From Methylobacter sp. (GTDB lineage: Bacteria > Pseudomonadota > Gammaproteobacteria > Methylococcales > Methylomonadaceae), in the NCBI GenBank assembly GCA_023229605.1, contig JALNYY010000052.1, forward strand, positions 1-25,391: 25,391 bases of DNA, written 5' to 3'. The notes beneath the pieces are model-generated. The model saw only the letters and a list, made by a program, of their open reading frames with translations, was not told the DNA's origin and did not search any database. Below, piece by piece: positions 17,513-24,495 of this stretch (the stretch's first letter is position 1; the number at the start of each line of letters is the position of its first letter). Position numbers and translations under genes: made by a program.

Positions 17513-18838
17513 ATGCTAACAAGACGTCGCTTTCTAGGTTACGGCGGTGCAGGGATGCTGGCTATTACCGCCGGTTATAGCCCTCAAAGTCTCAGTGGGT
17601 TGTTAAATCAGCAAGAGACTGCTTCAAATATCCCCCTGTCGCTCGCAGACAAAGCAAAGCTCGCAAAGCTGAAAAATCTTTTATTAGGGTATCCCGTCAA
17701 TATGAATACCCCGCCCGAGGCGTTCTTTGACTGGCGGCGACAATTGCTCGCTGCAGGAATCGGTACTTTTGCCTACAACAACGTGGGCAACCCCAACAAA
17801 GAGAGCGCCATCCCATACAATACCCACGATTTTGAACGCGAAGTCATACTGCGTTTCGGCAAATTATTTGCGTTTCCTGCGGCTGACACATGGGGTTTTA
17901 TTTCAAACAGCGGCACCGACAGCAATATGCACGGCATGTACATGGGGCGGACTATTTTAAAAGCACGCACCGGCGTGTTGCCGAAGGCCTATTTCACCAA
18001 GGAAGCGCATTATTCGATACAAATTTTACGGGACTTGTTAGGGCTTGAAACCGTTTTTGTGGGAACACTGCCGGATGGCGGCATGGATCCCGACGACCTA
18101 AGGCAGAAGCTGGCCGATAACCCATCGCATCCGGCATTGGTGATAGCGACTATCGGGACCACGTTTAAAGGCGCAATTGATCAGGTTGACCGTATTCAGG
18201 ACGCGTTAAAAGGTTATTCCAGTTACCTGCATTTGGATGCTGCATTATTTGGCGGCTACCTGCCGTTTACCTCCCATGCAGGGGAAGTGCTGTATCAATC
18301 CCAAACCAACCCGGCTGCGCCGCGCTATGATTCGATAGCCGTATCCTGCCATAAATTTTTCGGTTTTCCATCGCCTGCGGGCTTATTCATTACCACGCAA
18401 AACCATTTTGATGAATTTAATAAACTGTTTAGTCAAATTCATGATCCTGAATATATTCATCATGTACCGGGAACAATAACCTGCTCCAGGGATGCCGTAA
18501 AACCGGCCGAGTTTTATTTCTTTTCAACGCCATCGGCCATGGACAAACTGGCGGAAGACGCGCAGTCTATGTTGCAACATACGGTTTTCCTGATGGAACA
18601 AATGCAAGCCCGCTTTTCTCATTTGCAACCCACTCGCGCCAACGATCTTTCTAACACCGTTTTTTTCAGAAAACCCAGCGACTGGATTGTGAAAAAATAT
18701 TCACTGGCAACCATGCATTTGGAGATAGACAATAAAAAACAGGAATACGCACATGTTGTGGTGATGCCGCATGCAAACCGGAAAGTATTAACCGAGTTTT
18801 TGACCGATCTTGGAAAAGTCTCGGTTACCAGTTTATGA
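17513..18838 (+). CDS. PLP-dependent group II amino-acid decarboxylase (histidine decarboxylase-like) with Tat-like N-terminus
   Basis: The 441-residue protein has the fold-type I decarboxylase landmarks: S-N-S-G-T-D-S-N-M-H (131-140), an active-site His in E-A-H-Y-S (H166), a PLP-binding Asp in L-H-L-D-A-A (D242) and the Schiff-base Lys in S-C-H-K-F-F-G (K281). The sequence resembles PLP-type histidine decarboxylases and related serine or aromatic decarboxylases; the substrate cannot be fixed by eye. The first 30 residues read T-R-R-R-F-L-G then a short hydrophobic stretch, which looks like a twin-arginine signal, unusual for a PLP enzyme. An AAGGAAGG at 17501-17508 is well spaced to the ATG. 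It converges on the phosphopantetheinyl transferase gene with 38 bp between them and is on the strand of the ACP operon. Confidence 0.86.
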   Translation: MLTRRRFLGYGGAGMLAITAGYSPQSLSGLLNQQETASNIPLSLADKAKLAKLKNLLLGYPVNMNTPPEAFFDWRRQLLAAGIGTFAYNNVGNPNKESAIPYNTHDFEREVILRFGKLFAFPAADTWGFISNSGTDSNMHGMYMGRTILKARTGVLPKAYFTKEAHYSIQILRDLLGLETVFVGTLPDGGMDPDDLRQKLADNPSHPALVIATIGTTFKGAIDQVDRIQDALKGYSSYLHLDAALFGGYLPFTSHAGEVLYQSQTNPAAPRYDSIAVSCHKFFGFPSPAGLFITTQNHFDEFNKLFSQIHDPEYIHHVPGTITCSRDAVKPAEFYFFSTPSAMDKLAEDAQSMLQHTVFLMEQMQARFSHLQPTRANDLSNTVFFRKPSDWIVKKYSLATMHLEIDNKKQEYAHVVVMPHANRKVLTEFLTDLGKVSVTSL

Positions 18839-18876
18839 CAGAACCGTTTTTTGACTGAACATTTTTTGCAGGCTGG

Positions 18877-19539
18877 CTACCCGACCTTGACCGCTGTTAC
18901 CAGATAATTGCCGGTAGTGGCTGCGAGAATTTCCGCACTGACGGAATTGCCGGATATTCTAAAGCTCAATTTATCAGTGCAGTGAATTTCAATCGCGCGC
19001 ATATCGATAAAATCGCCCAGTTGCAATGACATGGCCTTTACCACCGACTCCTTGACGCTGAATAACAGCAGCGCCGGATCAACGGCAATGTTAAATGCGG
19101 CCATGACGCCCAGCTCATCGGCGTTGGCCAGAAACATCGGCGCCAATTCATCCATCCTGCCGGTGCGCTGCGGCAAGGAAACCAGGTCAATGCCGATGCC
19201 TGACTCGCTGTGCTGGTGTTTTTGCATCAGCACGACGGCGCAGAGCTCGCCATCATGACTGATTGTTCCGATAACAGGCTCCGGCCACAGTGGGTTTCTT
19301 AATTCGCCCGTTTTAATCGGCCAATCCGGCAAGCCCCAAGATTGCAATCCTTGCCTGGACAGCCATCGGCCGGTTGCAAACTCATGTTGGCGGCTGCTAA
19401 CGGCATTGACGACCAGCGCCCGTTCTTCCGGCAAAATCGGGTAATGCTGGATTCTGGCGGCCTTGATAAACGCTTGCCCCGGAAACCATTGCTTCAGGCT
19501 GCATTCTATTCGTTCAATGTCTCGGCTTAACTCAAACAT
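18877..19539 (-). CDS. 4'-phosphopantetheinyl transferase (Sfp/EntD type)
   Basis: The enzyme moves phosphopantetheine from coenzyme A to the Ser of carrier proteins. Starting at ATG 19539 it has 220 residues, the usual Sfp/EntD size. Motifs are F-A-T-G-R near 54-58, I-S-H-D-G (93-97, His95), the Mg-binding G-I-G-I-D-L-V (114-120, Asp118) and F-S-V-K-E-S-V-V-K (160-168, Lys163/Glu164). The frame runs 120 codons further upstream, but that part overlaps the HMG-synthase gene and is junk-like. The ATG lies 16 bp after that gene's stop, so the two form an operon, and the ACP at 21033 is its obvious partner. Confidence 0.9.
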   Translation of the reverse strand: MFELSRDIERIECSLKQWFPGQAFIKAARIQHYPILPEERALVVNAVSSRQHEFATGRWLSRQGLQSWGLPDWPIKTGELRNPLWPEPVIGTISHDGELCAVVLMQKHQHSESGIGIDLVSLPQRTGRMDELAPMFLANADELGVMAAFNIAVDPALLLFSVKESVVKAMSLQLGDFIDMRAIEIHCTDKLSFRISGNSVSAEILAATTGNYLVTAVKVG

Positions 19540-19555
19540 AGCATCTGTATCCGGC

Positions 19556-20833
19556 TTACTCCGCCCATTCATATTGCCGGTAAAATTCTTTAATTTCCGA
19601 CAGAAAAATCCTTTGCGTTCCTCCGGCGGTATTGTCGCTAATCGACTGCCGGACATTTGGAAGCAAACCAGTGTCCAACGTAACATTGCGGGTGCCGAAC
19701 TTAACCGCATTGCCGGCTTCCAGCAATGCCTCATATTCATCCATGGACAACTGATACCGGCTATCCAGATTTTTTCCCAATTGCATGGCTCTGAGCTTTT
19801 GCTGGCCGGAGGCCATCGCCACACCGCTGTAGAACTCCGAACAGCAGCCGGAACCGTAAGAAAAACAGCCGATTCTACGGGGCGCATCAAAATCGCCATG
19901 CTCGATAGCGCTGGCCAGGGAAACCAATACGGTTGCTCCCATAATATTGCCGACGCGCTGGCAATAGTTCAGCCCCGGTTGTACCCGCTGTTGAAAGTCC
20001 TGATTAATTTCATCGCGCTTTATATCAGTGTGCTTGCGCATCATGTTGCGGTGCGCGCCTTTTACCATGCCGCCGAACGGCGTATGAAAGCACAGGTATT
20101 GGAACGTCGTCCGGTAATCGGTTCCCGCCACCCGCTTTTGGTACTCCTGGAAGCTCTGGTCGCAACAATCCAGATACGACAGCAGCGATAAATCGGCGTT
20201 ACCCGCCTCGCTGTCCGGAATCGGCCGGCAGGTGTCCATCACCTCAAAACTGTAGTAACCGTTCGCGCCGACATCGAGCTGGAATATCTCCGGCTTTTCG
20301 CTGACCAGCAAGGCCACGGCGCCCGCACCGCCGCTGGGTTCGAAAAACGCCCAGTCCATGGTCAAGGCATCGCCGTCTTCTGTTACAAGAAAACGCGACA
20401 GGTCTGTGGCGATCACCAACGCCTTGGCTCCCGGTGAAACCTGGGACAGGATGAAATTTACCGCCATTTGCAAACCGGCCGTACCCGAATAACAGGCCTG
20501 TTTCAGCTCAAACAGCCGGCAGTTACGGTTCAGTCCCAGGTAATGATGGACGTAGGTGCTCATTGACTTGCCGAAATCAATGCCCGACTCCGAGCAGGTA
20601 ATCAGCAATTCAATGCGGTCTTTTTCCGCTTCGGACAGTTGGTCGATCACCGGTTTGGCGGCGTTAATCGCAAAGCTCACCGGATCTTCATAAGGCAGCG
20701 CGACCGATTTATGTTTCATCAGCAGGTTATCGAAGCGTGCGGTATCGAGTTGCCTGTAAGCCGCCAGCTCCATCACATCTACAAACGTACTGCCGCCATA
20801 AAGATTCATTGCTTCAATTCCAACCGGCGTCAT
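19556..20833 (-). CDS. pksG: Polyketide beta-branching HMG-CoA synthase (PksG type)
   Basis: The enzyme condenses acetyl-ACP with a beta-ketoacyl chain on a PKS carrier protein to make an HMG-like branch. Start ATG 20833 has GAGGAAA five bases upstream and gives 425 residues; the GTG at 20845 is less likely. The beginning V-G-I-E-A-M-N-L-Y-G-G (4-14) is typical. The catalytic triad is complete: Glu82 (S-E-S-G-I-D), Cys114 (Q-A-C-Y-S-G-T) and His250 (C-F-H-T-P-F). Mevalonate-pathway HMG-CoA synthases share this fold, but the neighbouring ACP, Ser-KS and ECH1 identify the PKS type. It is divergent from that operon. Confidence 0.93.
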   Translation of the reverse strand: MTPVGIEAMNLYGGSTFVDVMELAAYRQLDTARFDNLLMKHKSVALPYEDPVSFAINAAKPVIDQLSEAEKDRIELLITCSESGIDFGKSMSTYVHHYLGLNRNCRLFELKQACYSGTAGLQMAVNFILSQVSPGAKALVIATDLSRFLVTEDGDALTMDWAFFEPSGGAGAVALLVSEKPEIFQLDVGANGYYSFEVMDTCRPIPDSEAGNADLSLLSYLDCCDQSFQEYQKRVAGTDYRTTFQYLCFHTPFGGMVKGAHRNMMRKHTDIKRDEINQDFQQRVQPGLNYCQRVGNIMGATVLVSLASAIEHGDFDAPRRIGCFSYGSGCCSEFYSGVAMASGQQKLRAMQLGKNLDSRYQLSMDEYEALLEAGNAVKFGTRNVTLDTGLLPNVRQSISDNTAGGTQRIFLSEIKEFYRQYEWAE

Positions 20834-20867
20834 GATTTTCCTCACTGGGTCATGCTTAAAAGCGCTG

Positions 20868-20873
20868 ATTCTA
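20868..20873 (-). promoter_or_regulatory. Weak -10 candidate for the HMG synthase/PPTase operon
   Basis: TAGAAT on the minus strand would start transcription about 28 bp before the ATG at 20833. No convincing -35 is seen. Confidence 0.25.
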
Positions 20874-20995
20874 CATTGTTTTCAGATGGTTTTGGCGGAA
20901 ATAACGCCCCCAGCTAAGCGGATTACGAACGGCTCAGGAATGATTTCAGGTGTTATTTAATTTAATCGACGCTCCCTTGAACCGGCGCTTCAATC

Positions 20996-21001
20996 TATAA
21001 T
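20996..21001 (+). promoter_or_regulatory. -10 candidate for the ACP-KS-ECH operon
   Basis: A perfect TATAAT lies 31 bp before the ACP start, giving a leader of about 25 nt. The best -35-like hexamer, TTGAAC (20977-20982), is only 13 bp away, which is too short, so an activator or a different sigma context is possible. Confidence 0.4.
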
Positions 21002-21032
21002 GGCATTCACCCTAACAAACGGACACACACTT

Positions 21033-21287
21033 ATGAGCAATACAAGAACTAAAGCCGAGGTTTTCGATGTCGTCAAAAACAATATCCTGGATATACTGCC
21101 CAAAGTGCAGCCGGAAATGGTTACTATCGAAAAGTCCCTAAGCGATCTCGGCGCCAACTCCGTCGATAGAATGGAAGTGGTCACATTGTCGATGGAAGAT
21201 CTGGGCGTCAAAATCCCTTTGCTCAGTTTTGCCGGTGTGACCAATATTGAAGGTTTGGTCGATGTTTTATTCAACAATGCGCAATGA
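21033..21287 (+). CDS. acpK: Free-standing donor acyl carrier protein of the beta-branch cassette
   Basis: The 84-residue protein has the carrier motif D-L-G-A-N-S-V-D-R-M-E with phosphopantetheine attachment at Ser43. In beta-branch cassettes a separate ACP carries malonyl, then acetyl after decarboxylation by the Ser-KS, and presents it to the HMG synthase. An upstream in-frame ATG at 21000 would add 11 residues but sits on the -10 candidate, so 21033 is preferred. The stop overlaps the KS start as ATGA. Confidence 0.9.
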   Translation: MSNTRTKAEVFDVVKNNILDILPKVQPEMVTIEKSLSDLGANSVDRMEVVTLSMEDLGVKIPLLSFAGVTNIEGLVDVLFNNAQ

Positions 21288-22582
21288 CGGGAAAAAAGCA
21301 TTCGCCTCAATCCCCTCCATGCGTGCAAATCACCGGCATGGGTATCGTCTCGGCTATCGGCCATGACCTGGCTGAGTTCAGCCGGTCGTTAGCCGCCGGC
21401 AAATCGGGCGTCAGGCGGATAGCCCGAAGTACAACGCCGCCTTTAGCCGTCGCTATCGGCGCAGAAATCGACGGTTTCAGTTTTGAACAAATGCTCGGGC
21501 AGTTTTCGGATATGCCTGAAAGCCTGGTTCAATCCGCGCTGCATATTGCACGACGCGCCCCGTTTACGATACAAACATCGGTTATTTCAGCGTTACAGGC
21601 CTGGCGGCAGGCCCGGCTGGATGACAAACCCATTGAACCGGAGCGGATCGGGCTGGTTATCGCCGGACACAATACCACGCAGAATTACCAATATTCGCTC
21701 TGCTCCGATTTCCAACACGCCCCGGAATACCTGTCGCCGCGCTATGCGTTGCAGTTTATGGACAGCAACCAGATCGGCGTATTGAGCGAACTATTCAATA
21801 TCCGGGGCGAAGGCTTCGTAACCGGCGGCGCATCCGCCTCCGGCAATGTCGGCGTTATTCACGGCGCCCGCTTGATCCAGGCCGGACTGGTCGATGCCTG
21901 TCTTGTGGTCGGCGTGGTCGCCGATTTATCGCCTATGGAAATCCAGGGGCTTTATACGATCGGAGCCATGGGCGGGAAACAGTTCCACGACCAGCCGGAA
22001 AAAGCCTGCCGGCCTTTCGATGCATTGCACGAGGGGTTTATCTACGGCCAGGCCTCAGCCTGCCTGGTTCTGGAATCCGCGACCAGCTCCGGCGCCAGAA
22101 ATACGCCCGGCTTGGCTAACATACTGGGCGGGGCCATCAATCTTCATGCAACCGCTTCAGCGCAGCCCGACATCGACGGCGAGGCGAAAGCCATGAACGC
22201 CGCGTTGCAACAAAGCGGACTCGCCGCCGGCGAGATCGACTATCTGAATACACACGGCAGTTCGTCGCCTTTAGGCGATAGCGTCGAAATCCAGGCCATC
22301 GAACAGGTGTTCGGCGATCATTTCCCCCGTGTCCGGCTAAACGCCACCAAGGGCTTGACCGGCCATTGCCTGTACTCGGCCGGTGTAGTCGAAATCATTG
22401 CCTCGGTCGTGCAAATGCAGCAAGGATTTATCCATCCGAACATCAACCTGGAAAATCCGATCAACACCACTGCGAAATTTTGCGGCGCAACGGCTGTTTC
22501 GCAACAAATTCACGCTACGATGAGCAATTCTTTCGGCTTTGGCGGCATCAATACCAGCATTGTGTTACAGAAAAACCATTAA
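21284..22582 (+). CDS. pksF: Decarboxylating ketosynthase (PksF type, active-site Cys replaced by Ser)
   Basis: The 432-residue thiolase-fold protein aligns with FabF-type ketosynthases. The nucleophile position reads T-G-G-A-S-A-S-G (180-187) where condensing enzymes have T-A-C; Ser184 stands at the Cys. The other catalytic residues are kept: His324 (N-T-H-G-S-S), Lys356 (N-A-T-K-G) and His361 (L-T-G-H). Loss of Cys with both His kept is the mark of ketosynthases that only decarboxylate malonyl-ACP to acetyl-ACP in beta-branching. It is coupled to the ACP gene by a 4-bp overlap and is followed 24 bp later by the ECH gene. Confidence 0.93.
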   Translation: MTGKKHSPQSPPCVQITGMGIVSAIGHDLAEFSRSLAAGKSGVRRIARSTTPPLAVAIGAEIDGFSFEQMLGQFSDMPESLVQSALHIARRAPFTIQTSVISALQAWRQARLDDKPIEPERIGLVIAGHNTTQNYQYSLCSDFQHAPEYLSPRYALQFMDSNQIGVLSELFNIRGEGFVTGGASASGNVGVIHGARLIQAGLVDACLVVGVVADLSPMEIQGLYTIGAMGGKQFHDQPEKACRPFDALHEGFIYGQASACLVLESATSSGARNTPGLANILGGAINLHATASAQPDIDGEAKAMNAALQQSGLAAGEIDYLNTHGSSSPLGDSVEIQAIEQVFGDHFPRVRLNATKGLTGHCLYSAGVVEIIASVVQMQQGFIHPNINLENPINTTAKFCGATAVSQQIHATMSNSFGFGGINTSIVLQKNH

Positions 22583-22606
22583 TCCATCCCAACATTACAG
22601 TTCATT

Positions 22607-23347
22607 ATGAATTATCAGACCATTCAGGTGCGCGTCGAACAGTCCGTCTGTTTCCTCAAACTTTACCGTCCGGAAGCCAACAACACCATTAACAGGACGA
22701 TGGTTGACGAATGCCGGCATGCATTGGCGGCCTGCGAAGACACCGTTCATATCATCGTGCTGGAAGGTTTGCCCGAGGTTTTTTGTTTTGGCGCGGATTT
22801 TCAGGACAATACTGCGGAACCGGAAGCGCTTTATGATTTATGGGATCAACTCGCACGCGGCTCGTTTATCAGCATCGCCCATGTCAGGGGCAAGGCGAAT
22901 GCCGGAGGCGTCGGATTCGCCGCCGCATGCGATATTGTGTTGGCCGATAACAGCGCCGAATTCAGCCTGTCCGAGTTGCTGTTCGATCTATTTCCCGCCT
23001 GCGTGCTGCCATTCCTGATCCGGCGCATCGGCTTTCAAAAAGCGCACTATATGACCTTGACGACAAAGCCGGTGGCAATTCAACAGGCGCTGGACTGGGG
23101 ACTGGCTGACGCCTGCGAGGATAACAGCGAGGCCCTGCTGCGCAAACATTTGCTTCGCTTAAGACGCCTGTCCAAAACCGGCATTCAACGCTATAAAACC
23201 TATATAAACAGCCTGGACACTGTTCTTAGCCGATCAAAACAAGCCGCCATTTCAGCGAACCGCGAACTGTTTTCAGACCCTGAAAACCTGAAAAAAATCG
23301 ATCGCTATGCCCGAACCGGGCTGTTTCCGTGGGAAAGCGAGTCCTGA
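22607..23347 (+). CDS. pksH: Enoyl-CoA hydratase/isomerase-family beta-branch dehydratase (ECH1, PksH type)
   Basis: The 246-residue crotonase-fold protein should dehydrate the HMG-like intermediate to a 3-methylglutaconyl thioester. Oxyanion-hole segments are C-F-G-A-D-F (about 63-68) and the G-K-A-N-A-G-G-V-G-F block (about 94-103). The stretch F-P-A-C-V-L-P-F-L-I-R-R-I-G-F-Q-K-A-H-Y is strongly like PksH/ECH1 proteins rather than the decarboxylating ECH2 (PksI). No ECH2 follows. The gene ends 8 bp or so from a truncated symporter remnant on the other strand. Confidence 0.9.
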   Translation: MNYQTIQVRVEQSVCFLKLYRPEANNTINRTMVDECRHALAACEDTVHIIVLEGLPEVFCFGADFQDNTAEPEALYDLWDQLARGSFISIAHVRGKANAGGVGFAAACDIVLADNSAEFSLSELLFDLFPACVLPFLIRRIGFQKAHYMTLTTKPVAIQQALDWGLADACEDNSEALLRKHLLRLRRLSKTGIQRYKTYINSLDTVLSRSKQAAISANRELFSDPENLKKIDRYARTGLFPWESES

Positions 23348-23779
23348 TATCTCGTTTTGCATGCCCACTTCTATTGATAGGGTGCGGCATTCCGCCTTGT
23401 TGTAACCCAACCCTTTCATAATAAGATAGCCTAAGGCAAAACCGGTGGCGTGAAGCAAAAAAACCGAGCAGAATAATTTCGGCCCGGCCAGCCCAATCGT
23501 CGCTTTGTTGCCCGCCACAATGCTGCCCACCACCAACACAATAACCGCCACGCTGACCAGAGGGCCGGCCACATGCACTGCGGCGCGGACGGCATGACGC
23601 TTATGCTGCTGTATGCGATCCAATGCAGTGTTGATTAATAGTCCGGCTATTAAGGGTATCAAGACCACCTGCACCATCGAGCGAAACAAACCCCAGCCGT
23701 CAACCGGCAAGTAAGCGCCCGCCAGCCATTGGGTCCGCAATGGCGTCATCACAAAATGTAAGGCTGGAACCATAACCAC
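23348..23779 (-). pseudogene. Truncated bile acid:sodium symporter (BASS) family remnant
   Basis: About 135 residues match the middle of BASS transporters: M-T-P-L-R-T-Q-W-L-A-G-A-Y-L-P-V-D, V-Q-V-V-L-I-P-L-I-A-G-L-L, P-L-V-S-V-A-V-I-V-L-V-V, and E-C-R-T-L-S-I-E-V-G-M-Q-N. Family members continue S-G-L-A with two or more further helices; here similarity stops at M-Q-N and the frame runs into the antisense of the pksH 3' end. The N-terminal half is also missing. It has no good start and cannot make a full transporter (normally about 300 residues). Confidence 0.8.
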
Positions 23780-23919
23780 GCCCCGGTTGCCACCATGCCG
23801 ACAAACAGCCTAGCCGTATCCACAACGGAAACCACTCGGCTAATTTCACGCAGTTTCTTTGCCAAACATTCAGCATGGCGGAGATCCTTAATATCGTTTT
23901 GGGTGATTGATGGGACGGA
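23749..23919 (-). other. Degenerate stretch between the BASS remnant and the kinase gene
   Basis: In frame with and just after the kinase stop codon, a second minus-strand frame reads L-A-K-K-L-R-E-I-S-R-V-V then V-A-T-G-A-W-L-W-F-Q-P and stops at 23749. It has no start codon of its own with a ribosome site. It could be the displaced N-terminus of the BASS gene (basic helix then a hydrophobic stretch), which would mean an internal deletion with a frame change, but the match is weak. Confidence 0.3.
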
Positions 23920-24480
23920 TTATCCACCACAGCTTTGCGCATTGATAACGCGTGTTGTGAAAGCGGCTTCCGCGACAAAATCGCAAAACGCTTTATCGAC
24001 TATGTCTTGTTCTGAAAGTTGATGAAGGCTAAAGCCGGCATCAATAGCGGCTGACTTTATCAGGATCAGTTCGGTTGCCGATAATGTTTTGGCCAGCCAT
24101 GCCGCCAGGCTGTCTGACGTTATATCCCAGCTTGCCCGTATGCCCGCTTTATCAAGTTCACTGATATCCGGCGACCAAATGACGATTTTTTGCCGGCCCA
24201 ATTGATCCCGAATCGCCGCGACGGTAGGAGCGATAACAAAGTCCTGTTTAAGCCCTTTAAACATCAAGGCCATTTGCTGCATGGCTAAGAGAGCCATGTG
24301 GTGCGCCGTATTGTCGTCAAATCGCCAGTATTGTTGCGCAAGCCTAACCTGATCGGCAAACGCTCCGCCGCCGGGGACAATAACCGCCGCCCTGCCCTGA
24401 TAATTTTTCTCCACCGCATCCAGGCAGTTAACGAGAGCATCGGAGCGCGACAGGCTGCCGCCCAGCTTAATGACGTCCAT
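23920..24480 (-). CDS. Amino acid kinase family protein, possibly MfnE-like
   Basis: The 186-residue protein has the kinase-family phosphate loop I-K-L-G-G-S-L (4-10) and a V-P-G-G-G-A-F-A-D (35-43) nucleotide segment, with W-D-I-T-S-D-S-L-A-A-W-L-A (118-130) and L-I-L-I-K-S-A (139-145) as in aspartokinase-like folds. It is much shorter than aspartate or glutamate kinases (about 260 or more), and this compact form fits MfnE, the phosphotransferase of the furan branch of methanofuran synthesis, which has homologues in methylotrophic bacteria. It lies 15 bp downstream of pabB, so both are probably one operon. The cofactor assignment is inference. Confidence 0.75.
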   Translation of the reverse strand: MDVIKLGGSLSRSDALVNCLDAVEKNYQGRAAVIVPGGGAFADQVRLAQQYWRFDDNTAHHMALLAMQQMALMFKGLKQDFVIAPTVAAIRDQLGRQKIVIWSPDISELDKAGIRASWDITSDSLAAWLAKTLSATELILIKSAAIDAGFSLHQLSEQDIVDKAFCDFVAEAAFTTRVINAQSCGG

Positions 24481-24495
24481 AGGGCGCTTTACGCA

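Noticed and set aside
19540..19899. Longer start for the phosphopantetheinyl transferase
   Set aside because: The extra 120 codons lie within the pksG coding region in another frame, are rich in Trp/Cys/Arg without motifs, and the ATG at 19539 gives the normal family length.
19463..20191. Plus-strand open frame of 242 codons opposite pksG
   Set aside because: It is antisense to the catalytic part of the HMG synthase and has no recognisable domain.
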